Shown here: one piece after another, positions 7,394 to 16,385 of the stretch | Layout of the letters: the number at the start of each line of letters is the position of its first letter | Numbering within the stretch: position 1 is the first letter of the stretch | Source: an uncultured Clostridia bacterium | GTDB lineage: Bacteria > Bacillota > Clostridia > Oscillospirales > Acutalibacteraceae | Direction: 5' to 3' | DNA length: 64,000 nt | NCBI GenBank assembly: GCA_947581635.1 | Contig: CANPVE010000005.1 | Span: 1-64,000 of the forward strand | Notes under the pieces: model-generated | Databases searched by the model: none | What the model saw: only the letters and a program-made list of their open reading frames with translations | Told to the model about the DNA's origin: nothing | Position numbers and translations under genes: made by a program

Positions 7394-8089
7394 TTAATAT
7401 GGCCGAATAATGTCGCCTTCGCAGGTGCAAACAAAAGTTCCTATGATACGGATATCGTTACGGTATCCGTATTTTTGTATTTTGTGGGTGGAATTACAGG
7501 AGTGCAGTTCCACGCCTCCATCGGTTAGGTAAAATTTCTTTAATGTACTGCCGCCGTCAACTGCCACCAAAGCGATCTGTCCGTTTTCTGCTACGGGGCA
7601 GGGACGAATGACGGCGAGATCACCGTCCTCTATACCTGCGTCAACCATTGAGTCGCCATGTATTTTCACAACAATATCGGTATTATAGAGTTTTATATTT
7701 GATTTTGAAATACGTCTTATGCGGATTAGTTCACAGTTATTGGCAACCATTTCAAGCGGAGTCCCGAGAGCGGTTTTTCCCACCAATTTTAATTGTATAT
7801 TCTCGTCTGTATCTATCATATCGCTCTTATGAGGTATTCGTTCGGTTAAATTTTGGTTTTTCGGGTGATTTACTTCCATGATATCCGTCCTACCCAGCAA
7901 ATAATCCACTGAACAGTTGAGATAATCAGCTATTTTAGCAAGGTTATCTGCCTTTAACATAGAACCGTTATACATATTTGACATAGTATTTTTATTTAAT
8001 TTTAGCTCAGATAACATATCTTTAAGCTGAATTTGATTAGATTTTGCCACTTGCTTTATTTTTTCGGCGATTTTATCGGATTTATACAT
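7394..8089 (-). CDS. CI/LexA-like repressor: XRE helix-turn-helix plus S24 peptidase domain
   Basis: A 231-residue regulator read from the ATG at 8089 (site GAGAGGTG upstream; an earlier in-frame start at 8113 lacks one). The N-terminal XRE domain spans about residues 1-65, and the C-terminal S24 domain starts near residue 135. GDSMVDAGIEDGD contains the nucleophilic Ser of the Ser-Lys dyad, and the Lys lies in GGSTLKKFYL. Such proteins repress divergent promoters and are lost by self-cleavage when RecA filaments form. It is divergent from the small XRE gene at 8244, with palindromic operators between them, the layout of a phage or integrative-element switch, although no phage genes remain nearby. 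Confidence 0.85.
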   Translation of the reverse strand: MYKSDKIAEKIKQVAKSNQIQLKDMLSELKLNKNTMSNMYNGSMLKADNLAKIADYLNCSVDYLLGRTDIMEVNHPKNQNLTERIPHKSDMIDTDENIQLKLVGKTALGTPLEMVANNCELIRIRRISKSNIKLYNTDIVVKIHGDSMVDAGIEDGDLAVIRPCPVAENGQIALVAVDGGSTLKKFYLTDGGVELHSCNSTHKIQKYGYRNDIRIIGTFVCTCEGDIIRPY

Positions 8090-8122
8090 AAACACCTCTC
8101 CTACTTTGTGCAAGTATCCAAA

Positions 8123-8190
8123 AATCCATAAAAATATGGATTATATCTTGAAATCCATATTTTTATGGATTATACTATAACTATAGTTAT
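8123..8190. promoter_or_regulatory. Operator cluster between divergent repressor genes
   Basis: Two 20-bp palindromes with shared arms AATCCAT...ATGGATT lie at 8123-8142 and 8152-8171, 29 bp centre to centre, followed by a different perfect 14-bp palindrome, ATAACTATAGTTAT, at 8177-8190. They lie between the CI-like repressor (minus) and the XRE gene (plus). The repeated pair is most likely the binding site of the CI-like repressor and the third palindrome may bind the small XRE protein. Confidence 0.65.
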
Positions 8191-8243
8191 CTGTATGACT
8201 ACATATTACCACAGTTATAAAGTAAAAACAAGGAGGTAATTGA

Positions 8244-8456
8244 ATGAGCGTAGCGGAAAATATCAGAAAAATCAGGATATCACGCAATTTGACACAAAAA
8301 GAATTGGCAGATAATGTAGGAGTTAAGCAGTCGTATATTGCGCAAATTGAACGTGGAACAAAAATACCGACATTGACTTTGGGTAAAGACATAGCAGACG
8401 CGCTTAGGTGCAGCTTGTACGACTTCTTTGAAGGAGACGGAAATGAGACAGTTTAG
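8244..8456 (+). CDS. Small XRE-family DNA-binding protein
   Basis: A 70-residue protein that is nearly all helix-turn-helix: NLTQKELADNVGVKQSYIAQ is the HTH core, with IERGTKIPTLTLGKDIADAL completing the five-helix domain. AGGAGGT lies 8 bases ahead of the ATG. Its place opposite a CI/LexA-like repressor makes it a Cro-like partner. It could also be a free-standing regulator left from a decayed element. Confidence 0.85.
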   Translation: MSVAENIRKIRISRNLTQKELADNVGVKQSYIAQIERGTKIPTLTLGKDIADALRCSLYDFFEGDGNETV

Positions 8457-8591
8457 CGTGTAAGAACTAAAGCTATACGCGATTATGTATGCGATGAAGG
8501 TAATAAAGACAGATGTTCTTAATAATCAATATTTTCAGATATTTTTTAATCTCACAACGTGAAATTAAATATCAAAAATTTGGAAAAACAA

Positions 8592-8712
8592 TTGACAAGT
8601 TTGGTCTAATGTATTAAAATGCACAACAGTTAGCGGTAAGATTTATTAAATTATAAACGATGTCGATTCCAAAATATCACGCCGAATTTTCAAGTCGTAT
8701 TAAACCGCCTTT
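8592..8712 (+). ncRNA. Possible small RNA transcription unit
   Basis: A sigma-A type promoter is clear: TTGACA (8592-8597), 17 bases, TAAAAT (8615-8620). About 90 bases later GCGGT (8633-8637) can pair with ACCGC (8704-8708), which is followed by a T-rich run. There is no open reading frame. It could be a short RNA or simply the first promoter of the gene at 9138. The promoter is solid; the RNA is speculative. Confidence 0.25.
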
Positions 8713-8811
8713 TTCTCGTTATGCACCTCTAGTCATAGTAAAACTTTATTAATATAAATGGGACAAATGTGAAGTTTCTGTCAAAAAAATGTTTATTTTA
8801 AGTGCTGCATA

Positions 8812-8839
8812 TTGACATTTGTTACAACGCCAATATAAT
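8812..8839 (+). promoter_or_regulatory. Sigma-A promoter of the transglutaminase lipoprotein gene
   Basis: TTGACA (8812-8817), 16 bases, TATAAT (8834-8839), both perfect consensus hexamers. Transcription would start near 8846, leaving a leader of about 290 bases before the ATG at 9138. The leader has a bulged hairpin around 8900-8930 (GGGGAAATAAA with TTTATTCCC) but fits no riboswitch class known to me. Confidence 0.7.
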
Positions 8840-9137
8840 TTATTAAGAATATTTGTTATTTCTACCTGTCAATTATCTGATGATGTGATGATAAAAACCT
8901 AGGGGAAATAAATAGCCGTTTTATTCCCTGGTGATTGTTGTTGAGGTGATGATTTGATATGTATCAAAGTGAGCAGTACTTGATGATGTTGTAATATTTC
9001 GGACAAGTTTGCGGTTTTGTTTTCGAATATAAAATTGTTTTTGTCACAGAGCAGATTAATCAATCGAATGTAGTATTTGTGAGAGAAAAATTTATGGGTT
9101 GAACCACAGTGTGAGAGAGGGGAAATTTTTAATTATC

Positions 9138-10046
9138 ATGTTTAAAATTAATCGAAACGGAATTAAGCGTACTTTGATCTGTGCGTTGTTTGCCGCCTGC
9201 GTTATTTTATCCTTTAACTCGTGCGGCGGTGGGAAAAAAGATACGGATGATGAGGAAGTGTCTTCTTTGATTGATACGACTTCGCCTGTGGTATCTGCTT
9301 CTGATTTTGAAGTGACCGTTGGTGACAGCGTGAGTTATAAAAAGCATATAGAAGTTTCTGATGACTTTGACAGCGCCCCCGATGTGATTATTGATAGTTC
9401 GCAGGTTGATCTTTACACTCCCGGTCAGTATACCGTGACTTACACGGTTTCCGACAGCGCGGGAAATCAGACGGTTTCACAGATTACGCTGACGGTCAAG
9501 GAAAAGGTTTATGATTTTGACGAAGACGCCGACGCATATTTGAGCCACGAAGCGCGAAAAATTCTTGCTGACATAACACATGAAGATATGAACGATATGC
9601 AAAAGGCGTATGCCATATATAATTGGACCAAGTATCATATAGGCTACGCAAGCACATCGGACAAGACTGATTATAAGGTAGGTGCAAGGGACGGCTTTAT
9701 GTATCGAAGCGGGGATTGCTTTACCTATTACTCTGTTGCCAAAGTACTTCTTGACGAAGCGGGAATACCAAACATTGATATGGTAAAGCTGCGTACCAGA
9801 GAAACACAGGCAAGGCACTACTGGTCGCTGATTAATGTCGGTGACGGCTGGTATCATTTCGATGCCACACAGTATGTATATAAGAATTCCAATTTCTTCA
9901 TGGTTACTGACGAGGAATTGAAGGACTGGGACAGCAGATATTATAAAAACTGCCATAATTACGACCCTGATGGCCTGCCGGAGCTCGCAACCAAATCTGT
10001 TCAGCATATGATAAATTACGGTTCTTCAAAGCTTGTGCTGGATTGA
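9138..10046 (+). CDS. Transglutaminase-like surface lipoprotein with Ig-like domain
   Basis: A 302-residue exported protein. Residues 1-30 are a lipoprotein signal ending ILSFNSCGGG, so the Cys is the lipid anchor. Residues about 50-125 form an Ig/bacterial cadherin-like domain (DNQTVSQITLTV type strands). The C-terminal half is a transglutaminase-core domain with the triad in order: Cys in RSGDCFTYYSVAKVLL, His in RHYWSLINVGDGWYHFD and Asp in the same segment. Such proteins cut or link peptide bonds on the cell surface. The ATG at 9138 is preferred because it begins the signal peptide; a TTG at 9099 would add 13 residues ahead of it. It precedes the Dlt-like operon in the same direction. Confidence 0.82.
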   Translation: MFKINRNGIKRTLICALFAACVILSFNSCGGGKKDTDDEEVSSLIDTTSPVVSASDFEVTVGDSVSYKKHIEVSDDFDSAPDVIIDSSQVDLYTPGQYTVTYTVSDSAGNQTVSQITLTVKEKVYDFDEDADAYLSHEARKILADITHEDMNDMQKAYAIYNWTKYHIGYASTSDKTDYKVGARDGFMYRSGDCFTYYSVAKVLLDEAGIPNIDMVKLRTRETQARHYWSLINVGDGWYHFDATQYVYKNSNFFMVTDEELKDWDSRYYKNCHNYDPDGLPELATKSVQHMINYGSSKLVLD

Positions 10047-10153
10047 TATAAATTTGCCATGCTTATCACAGACGGCGCACAATGTCCTTTTGGATCGTAC
10101 TTTGCCGTCTGGTCGCTTGAAAATAATGGGAGAAAGGTGGAAGATTAAACAAT

Positions 10154-10864
10154 ATGGCTTTACTTGGGGTAATCGGCGGACTCGGACCTATGGCTACGGC
10201 TTACTTCATGGAACTTGTAACGTCAATGACCGAGGCCGCTGTCGATCAAGAGCATATCAATATGCTTATATACAGCGTGCCACATATTCCCGACCGCACC
10301 GACTATATTCTGGGAAAAAGCGGCGACAGTCCGCTGCCCGGTATAGTTGATGCGGGACTTGTCCTCAAGTCGGCAGGGGTTGATATCATCGCTGTTCCGT
10401 GCGTAACCGCGCATTATTTTCATAATGAGATAGAGTCGAGAGTGGGTGTGCCAATGCTCAACGCCATACGAGACAGTGCCGAACTGTTATACGAACGACG
10501 GGTAAAAACGGCAGGGCTCATGGCAACAGAGGGGACCGTGAGCACAGGTCTATTTCAGCAGGAATTGCATAAGAAGGGAATATCCGTTGTTGTTCCTAAT
10601 GAGAAAGGACAGGGCGCCGTTACTTCGTTGATATATGACGATGTCAAGAGGGGGAGACCTCCCGACATGGAAGCGTTTTATCAGGTGAAAGACGAGCTGA
10701 TGAGAGAGGGGGCCGAGGTAGTGATTCTCGGCTGCACCGAGCTTTCGGTGATAAAGCGGGACAACTGTACAGGAGATAATATTCTCGATGTAATGGATGT
10801 TCTGGTCACCTCAGCCATTACAGCTTGCGGAAAAAATGTCAGAAAGGCCCCCTTGTGCGTATAA
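10154..10864 (+). CDS. Aspartate/glutamate-racemase-family amino acid racemase
   Basis: A 236-residue enzyme of the Asp/Glu/hydantoin racemase superfamily. Two catalytic cysteines are visible: the first in IAVPCVTAHYFHN at about residue 82 and the second in VILGCTELSVI near residue 194, flanked by the usual Thr/His partners. The N-terminal GVIGGLGPMATAYFMELV is typical of the YgeA-like branch. It makes a D-amino acid without pyridoxal phosphate. Only 33 bases separate it from the DltA-like gene, so its product probably feeds that adenylation enzyme. The substrate (aspartate, glutamate or another amino acid) cannot be fixed from sequence. Confidence 0.82.
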   Translation: MALLGVIGGLGPMATAYFMELVTSMTEAAVDQEHINMLIYSVPHIPDRTDYILGKSGDSPLPGIVDAGLVLKSAGVDIIAVPCVTAHYFHNEIESRVGVPMLNAIRDSAELLYERRVKTAGLMATEGTVSTGLFQQELHKKGISVVVPNEKGQGAVTSLIYDDVKRGRPPDMEAFYQVKDELMREGAEVVILGCTELSVIKRDNCTGDNILDVMDVLVTSAITACGKNVRKAPLCV

Positions 10865-10897
10865 TTATGTATAAATCGGGGGGGAATTATATACAAT

Positions 10898-12412
10898 ATG
10901 AGACAAAGAAACATTCTTGAATATCTCGAAGCCACTGTGACGCGGTTTCCGGATAAGGTTGCGTATGCCGACGATGCCTGTGAGATGACGTTCTCTCAGG
11001 TATATTACGACAGCCGGGCAATTGGCAGTGCTCTCGCGGAGAGAGGACTTTACGGTGAGCCGATAGTTGTATTTATGCCAAAAAGCCCAAGGACAGTGGC
11101 CGCATTCTTCGGCTGTGTTTACGGCGGCAACTATTATGTGCCCATAGACCCGGAGATGCCACGCTTCAGAATAGAACTGATATTTAACAATCTCAGGCCC
11201 AAAGCGGTAATATGCGATGAAAGCACCGCACATGAACTTGGGACCTATGAGCATAACAGTCAGTTGCTCTTTTATGACGAGCTCATAAAATTCGGCGTAA
11301 ATGAGCAATCGATTTGCGACATAAGGGAGAAACAGATAGATACTGACCCGATTTACATTGTTTTTACATCAGGGTCTACCGGCGTTCCGAAAGGCGTTGT
11401 AGCTTGTCATCGTTCAGTGATTGACTATATCGAGCAGCTTTCCGAAGTGCTTGGATTCTCTGAAAAGACCGTATTTGCCAATCAGTCTCCCTTGTACTTT
11501 GACGCTTGTCTCAAGGAGATTTATCCTACGATAAAGTTTGGCGCCACAACATATCTCACACCGAAACAGCTTTTTATGTTTCCCGTGAAGCTGGTTGAGT
11601 ATCTCAACCTTCATAAAGTAAATACCATTTGCTGGGTGGTTTCGGCTCTCACAATGATATCGGCTTTTAATACTTTCGACACGGTAAAGCCCGAATATCT
11701 GCGAACCGTCGCTTTCGGGAGTGAGGTCTTTCCAATCAAGCAGTTCAGGCGCTGGAGGGAAGCACTGCCAGAGGCGACTTTTACAAATCTCTATGGTCCC
11801 ACCGAAACTACCGGAATGTGTTGCTATTTTAAGGTCAACCGTGATTTTGAGCCTGATGATGTTATCCCTATTGGAAAACCGTTTAGCAACAGGGAGATAT
11901 TACTGCTGACTGAAGACAACAGGCGTGCTGATCATGGACAGATCGGTGAAATATGCATACGGGGTACCGCGCTCACTCTCGGCTATTATCACGCATTTGA
12001 CAAGACTGATGAGGTTTTCGTTCAAAATCCGCTTAACGATCGATATCCGGAGCTTATATACCGCACGGGAGATCTTGGCAGGTTGAATGAACGCGGTGAA
12101 CTGATTTTTGTATCCCGCAAGGATCATCAGATAAAGCATATGGGACATCGTATCGAACTTGGGGAGATAGAGTTCAACGTAAATTTGCTGTCCTGGATTT
12201 CGATGTGTTGTTGCGTGTTCAACAAAGAAAAGGACAGGATAGAGCTGTTTTATGTAGGTGAAATTGATGAAGCCAAGCTGCTCACAGAGCTTAAAGAAAG
12301 GTTGCCGCGCTATATGCTGCCAAATCGGTTGAAAAGGTTGGACAGCCTTCCTCTTACGCCAAACGGCAAGGTGGATCGCTTTAGCCTTCAAAAACAATCT
12401 CAAATTAAATAA
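10898..12412 (+). CDS. DltA-like amino acid adenylation enzyme
   Basis: A 504-residue stand-alone adenylation protein. Core motifs: YIVFTSGSTGVPKGVV (A3, about residue 150), NLYGPTETTG (A5), YRTGDLGRLNERGELIFVSR (A7/A8), IKHMGHRIELGEIE and the C-terminal lysine motif LTPNGKVDR (A10). Length and the following carrier, MBOAT and SGNH genes match DltA of the teichoic acid D-alanylation pathway. One feature differs: the DltA segment FCGEVLP, whose cysteine has been tied to D-Ala choice, reads FGSEVFP here. The enzyme should activate an amino acid with ATP and load the carrier protein; a substrate other than D-Ala is possible. Confidence 0.85.
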   Translation: MRQRNILEYLEATVTRFPDKVAYADDACEMTFSQVYYDSRAIGSALAERGLYGEPIVVFMPKSPRTVAAFFGCVYGGNYYVPIDPEMPRFRIELIFNNLRPKAVICDESTAHELGTYEHNSQLLFYDELIKFGVNEQSICDIREKQIDTDPIYIVFTSGSTGVPKGVVACHRSVIDYIEQLSEVLGFSEKTVFANQSPLYFDACLKEIYPTIKFGATTYLTPKQLFMFPVKLVEYLNLHKVNTICWVVSALTMISAFNTFDTVKPEYLRTVAFGSEVFPIKQFRRWREALPEATFTNLYGPTETTGMCCYFKVNRDFEPDDVIPIGKPFSNREILLLTEDNRRADHGQIGEICIRGTALTLGYYHAFDKTDEVFVQNPLNDRYPELIYRTGDLGRLNERGELIFVSRKDHQIKHMGHRIELGEIEFNVNLLSWISMCCCVFNKEKDRIELFYVGEIDEAKLLTELKERLPRYMLPNRLKRLDSLPLTPNGKVDRFSLQKQSQIK

Positions 12413-12442
12413 TCAGATAATTGTACAAAGGAGAAATTAAAC

Positions 12443-12670
12443 ATGGACGAACTTCTTGAAATATTGAACGAGCTTCACCCCGATGTTGACTTCGAGGCGC
12501 AGGAAAGCCTGGTTGACGATCGTATCCTTGATTCGCTCGACATAGTTTCACTTATTTCCGAGATAAATGACCGTTTTGACGTGGCGATACCTGCTCAAGA
12601 GATAATACCCGAGAATTTTAACTCTGCCAAGGCTATATATGCTCTTATCTGCCGATTAGAAGAAGACTGA
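12443..12670 (+). CDS. DltC-like acyl/aminoacyl carrier protein
   Basis: A 75-residue acidic carrier protein. The phosphopantetheine attachment serine lies in DDRILDSLDIVSLISEI at about residue 33. AAAGGAG precedes the ATG. It would hold the activated amino acid as a thioester between the adenylation enzyme and the membrane acyltransferase. Position 30 bases after the DltA-like gene and 27 bases before the MBOAT gene supports this over a fatty-acid role. Confidence 0.88.
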   Translation: MDELLEILNELHPDVDFEAQESLVDDRILDSLDIVSLISEINDRFDVAIPAQEIIPENFNSAKAIYALICRLEED

Positions 12671-12697
12671 TAAACAAAGACAAGAGAGATTTACAAT

Positions 12698-14281
12698 ATG
12701 CTGTTCAATTCACTGCCGTTTGTTTGTTATCTTGTGTTCACGCTGCTTATATACTACTTGATACCTAAAAAAGCGCAGTGGTGTTTTCTGCTTGTGGCCA
12801 GCTATGTATTTTATGCTATCGCGGACCCTCGTTATCTTTTATTCATAATTACTACGACGGTCACCGTGTGGTTCACTGCCATTAAGGTAGAAGAACTCAA
12901 CCTGACTCAAAAGGCATATCTTAAAGAGCACAAGGCGGAGCTTTCCAAAACAGACAAACAGACCTATAAAAATAATATGAAGCGCAGGCGATGGAAATGG
13001 CTTCTTGTATGCCTGCTTTTCAATCTTGGAATACTTTCAGTGACAAAATACACGAATTTTGTCATTTCAAACATCAACAATATGCTTAATAATGCGGAGA
13101 TGCTGCGCCCCGTAGATCTTATTGTACCGCTTGGCATATCCTTTTACACATTTCAATCGCTCGGCTATGTCATAGATGTGTATCGTGGTAAGCAGGAGGC
13201 CCAGCACAATGTTTTTAAATTCGCATTGTTTGTCTCTTTCTTCCCCCAGCTTGCACAAGGACCGATAAGCCGATACGGCCATTTGGCTCCCACACTGCTT
13301 GCGGAACACAAATTTGAGCGCAAGACGTTTTCTTACGGTGTAATGCGTATCCTTTGGGGATACTTTAAGAAGGTGGTTATTGCCGATCGGATAATCACAG
13401 GGGTAACAACGCTCGTCTCAGACCCAAAATACACCGGTACATACGTTTTTTGTGCGATGTTCTTTTATGCTTTTGAGCTTTACTGCGATTTTACGGGCGG
13501 CATTGATATCACCATAGGGGCAGCCGAAGCAATGGGAATAAAGATTACGGAAAACTTCAATCTCCCGTATTTCTCCAAGAACATCAAGGAATATTGGAAT
13601 CGTTGGCATATTACTATGGGTTCGTGGTTCACGGATTACATTTTCTATCCCATATCGGTATGCGAACCGATGCTCAAGCTTTCAAAGTGGTCAAGGTCGC
13701 ACCTGCCGAAGGCCATAGGTAAGCGGGTAACTGTTTATATTTCATGCTTCGTAGTATGGTTGGCAACAGGAATCTGGCATGGGGCAGCTTGGAATTTTGT
13801 GGTTTGGGGTCTTACAAACTATGTGGTTATTATGGCGTCGCAGGAGCTTGAACCGCTTTACGCGAAATTCCATTCCCGCTTTCACTTAAAAGGAAAGACG
13901 CCTTACGAGATCTTTCAGATAGTCAGGACGGTATTTCTCATGTCTGCCATACGTATGTTTGACTGTTATCGAGACGTTCCTCTGACATTCAAAATGATGG
14001 TAAGTATGTTCACCTCATTCAAGTTTTCAGTTTTTTTCAATGGTTCGCTGCTTAATATTGGACTTTCCGCTTCGGATTACGTTGTGCTCGCCGTCGGCTT
14101 TGCTGTCGTTCTCGGTGTAAGCATTATAAAGCTCAAGGCAGGGAGTGTGAGAGACAGATTCTACAATAAGCCCGGATTTCTGTTTTACAGCATTATGGCA
14201 GTTCTGCTTATTGTTGTTCTAGTTTTTGGCGCATACGGTGTGGGCTATGATTCAACGCAGTTCATCTATACACAATTTTAG
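12698..14281 (+). CDS. DltB-like MBOAT membrane acyltransferase
   Basis: A 527-residue polytopic protein of the membrane-bound O-acyltransferase family with about eleven hydrophobic segments. The signature WNRWHITMGSWFTDYIFYPI (about residues 303-322) and the catalytic histidine in ATGIWHGAAWNFVVWG (about residue 364) are both present. DltB-type enzymes take the amino acid from the carrier protein and pass it across the membrane to a wall polymer or to a DltD-like partner. AlgI-type alginate acetylases share the fold, but the carrier protein next door favours the aminoacyl role. Confidence 0.88.
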   Translation: MLFNSLPFVCYLVFTLLIYYLIPKKAQWCFLLVASYVFYAIADPRYLLFIITTTVTVWFTAIKVEELNLTQKAYLKEHKAELSKTDKQTYKNNMKRRRWKWLLVCLLFNLGILSVTKYTNFVISNINNMLNNAEMLRPVDLIVPLGISFYTFQSLGYVIDVYRGKQEAQHNVFKFALFVSFFPQLAQGPISRYGHLAPTLLAEHKFERKTFSYGVMRILWGYFKKVVIADRIITGVTTLVSDPKYTGTYVFCAMFFYAFELYCDFTGGIDITIGAAEAMGIKITENFNLPYFSKNIKEYWNRWHITMGSWFTDYIFYPISVCEPMLKLSKWSRSHLPKAIGKRVTVYISCFVVWLATGIWHGAAWNFVVWGLTNYVVIMASQELEPLYAKFHSRFHLKGKTPYEIFQIVRTVFLMSAIRMFDCYRDVPLTFKMMVSMFTSFKFSVFFNGSLLNIGLSASDYVVLAVGFAVVLGVSIIKLKAGSVRDRFYNKPGFLFYSIMAVLLIVVLVFGAYGVGYDSTQFIYTQF

Positions 14282-14290
14282 GAGGGCGGC

Positions 14291-15907
14291 ATGAAGATAA
14301 AAACAAAAAGAATCAAGACAGCCGCCGCCGCTGCGTCCGTAACGGTATTTTGGCTGGCTGTGATATTTGTGCTTCAATGTCTGCTTGTTCCCAAATATCA
14401 GAGCGGCGTTGTGGAAGGCTCGATGATCGCGGAGTACTATAAAGATAAGACCAAACACGATGTGGTTATTATAGGAGACTGCGAGGTCTATGAAAATATA
14501 TCCACAGTTGAGCTTTGGAGAAAGTATGGCATCACCTCATACATCAGGGGCAGCGCACAGCAGCTCCCGTGGCAGTCGTACTATTTGCTGGAAGACACTT
14601 TGAATTATGAAACGCCCGAAGTTGTCGTTTTCAATGTGCTTTCCCTGAAATACAATGAGCCGCAGAGCGAGGCTTACAATCGAATGACGCTTGACGGTAT
14701 GCGTTGGTCGACTTCCAAGGTGAATGCTATAAGGGCATCTATGACAGACGATGAAAATTTTGCAGACTATGTATTCCCGCTTCTTCGTTATCATTCGCGC
14801 TGGTCTGAGCTGACAAACGACGATTTTAAGTATATGTTTTCAAGGGATCCGGTTACACACAATGGCTACTATATGCGAGTTGACGTACGTGCCGAAGATG
14901 AATTCCCCGATCCGATGCCGCTTGCAGATTACACCTTGGGTGAAAACGCTATGAGTTATCTGCGTCGTATGGACAAGCTTTGCAGGGAAAAGGGGATAAA
15001 GCTGGTTCTTATCAAGGCACCGACGAAATTTCCCCACTGGTACGATGAGTGGGATAAGCAAATCTCGGATTACGCCGATCAAAATGGGCTTTCGTACATC
15101 AATTTTATAAAACTCCGTGATGAGATAGGGCTTGATATGAGCACAGACACTTATGACGCGGGGTTGCATCTCAATGTGTACGGGGCTGAGAAGATGTCCG
15201 ACTATTTGGGGCAGTGGTTAGTAAACAACTGCGGCGTGTCCGACCGCCGCTCAGATTCGGATTGTATGGAGTATTACAAAAAGTTAGCCGAGAACTATGA
15301 CAAAGAGAAAAATTCGCAGATTAAGGAGCTTAAAGAGAGTGGAAAGCTGCTCTCTCACGTTCCCGTTGCGGTGAAGGAGACGAGTATTTTGAAAAAGTTT
15401 ATAATTCTTGCTTTGATTGCTTTGGCTTGTCTGGGGCTTGTCGCCTGCAATTCTGAAAAGAAGGACATGGCCGTCGATCAACCTGTGGAATCGGGATACA
15501 CCGTTACCATAAAGGATACTGAAATTGTGCCGGGCGCGGAGATGTCGTCTGTTCTCAGCGCTCTCGGCGAACCGAAGAAGTATTTTGAATCCGAGTCATG
15601 CGCTTTTCAGGGACTTGACAAGGTGTACACCTATGACGGAGTTGTTATAAGGACATATCCGGATAAAGAGGTTGACTATGTGCTCAGTGTGGAGCTTAAG
15701 GACGATACCGTTGCCACTGCGGAGGGAATTTCTATCGGAGACAGCCGCGACAAGGTGATAGAGACCTATGGCGAATCCCCATCTCAATCCACTGATTCCT
15801 CATTGAGTTACGCGAAGGGCGGCAGTGTCGTTTCATTTATGTTTGGTAATGACGGTTCGATCTCATCAATCACATATACTCTCGCCTCGCAGGATTCTGA
15901 TAAGTGA
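14291..15907 (+). CDS. DltD-like SGNH-type surface protein fused to a lipoprotein domain
   Basis: A 538-residue protein. Residues 1-30 anchor it in the membrane. Residues about 45-325 resemble DltD/AlgX SGNH-hydrolase folds: HDVVIIGDCEVYENI occupies the place of the GDS block and ends with GLHLNVYGAEKMSDYLGQWL (His box). The usual Ser of GDS/GSS appears as Cys (GDC). A linker of charged residues follows, and then a second complete lipoprotein signal, LKKFIILALIALACLGLVAC (Cys386), and a 150-residue domain. AAGGAG stands 9 bases before an in-frame TTG at 15389, so the C-terminal lipoprotein may also be made on its own. Either two genes fused by loss of a stop or a true two-anchor protein. It closes the Dlt-like operon. 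Confidence 0.75.
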   Translation: MKIKTKRIKTAAAAASVTVFWLAVIFVLQCLLVPKYQSGVVEGSMIAEYYKDKTKHDVVIIGDCEVYENISTVELWRKYGITSYIRGSAQQLPWQSYYLLEDTLNYETPEVVVFNVLSLKYNEPQSEAYNRMTLDGMRWSTSKVNAIRASMTDDENFADYVFPLLRYHSRWSELTNDDFKYMFSRDPVTHNGYYMRVDVRAEDEFPDPMPLADYTLGENAMSYLRRMDKLCREKGIKLVLIKAPTKFPHWYDEWDKQISDYADQNGLSYINFIKLRDEIGLDMSTDTYDAGLHLNVYGAEKMSDYLGQWLVNNCGVSDRRSDSDCMEYYKKLAENYDKEKNSQIKELKESGKLLSHVPVAVKETSILKKFIILALIALACLGLVACNSEKKDMAVDQPVESGYTVTIKDTEIVPGAEMSSVLSALGEPKKYFESESCAFQGLDKVYTYDGVVIRTYPDKEVDYVLSVELKDDTVATAEGISIGDSRDKVIETYGESPSQSTDSSLSYAKGGSVVSFMFGNDGSISSITYTLASQDSDK

Positions 15908-15963
15908 GCAATTTGTACTGAATAAAGCAGTAGAATATAACCGTAGTTAAAAGCATCGGTTGG

Positions 15964-16218
15964 GTGTGTGCCGTTCAAGGCCGCTTGGCCGATGCCTTTT
16001 GTGATAGTATTACCATTCGTCATAATTTTAGCGTTTCACTATCTACGTTAGCCAGAAAATATGGTCTAACAGAAAAGGTAGGCGGCTACTATGTAAAGGA
16101 AGTAACAGTTGCTGACGCGAAGGAATACAGAACTAAGATGGTAACGAAAGTAGGAGATTGTGTAATCGAATACTCAGTACTAAACTATGCATATGATGTG
16201 TTTACTACAATGCAGTGA
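15964..16218 (+). pseudogene. Gene remnant of unknown function
   Basis: An 84-codon frame starting with GTG. The last 50 codons read like real protein (YVKEVTVADAKEYRTKMVTK, then SVLNYAYDVF), but the first 30 do not, and no ribosome binding site is seen. It is probably the 3' end of a decayed gene. I do not recognise the family. Confidence 0.3.
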
Positions 16219-16385
16219 TGGCGGAATAGATCGTATGATTGCAATGTCAATGTATGACTGACTGACAGATTTTGAGAAGTCACTTTATTAAAAAAGCGCT
16301 GATTATGACTTAGATTGGCCCCTCTTATCTTTCCGAGAGAGATGAGGAGTGGCAATAAAAAAACATATTTCCATAGCGTGACCTG

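Noticed and set aside
8846..9137. Cyclic-di-GMP or other riboswitch in the long leader of the transglutaminase lipoprotein
   Set aside because: The leader is long and has a hairpin, but none of the conserved core sequences of known riboswitch classes were found.
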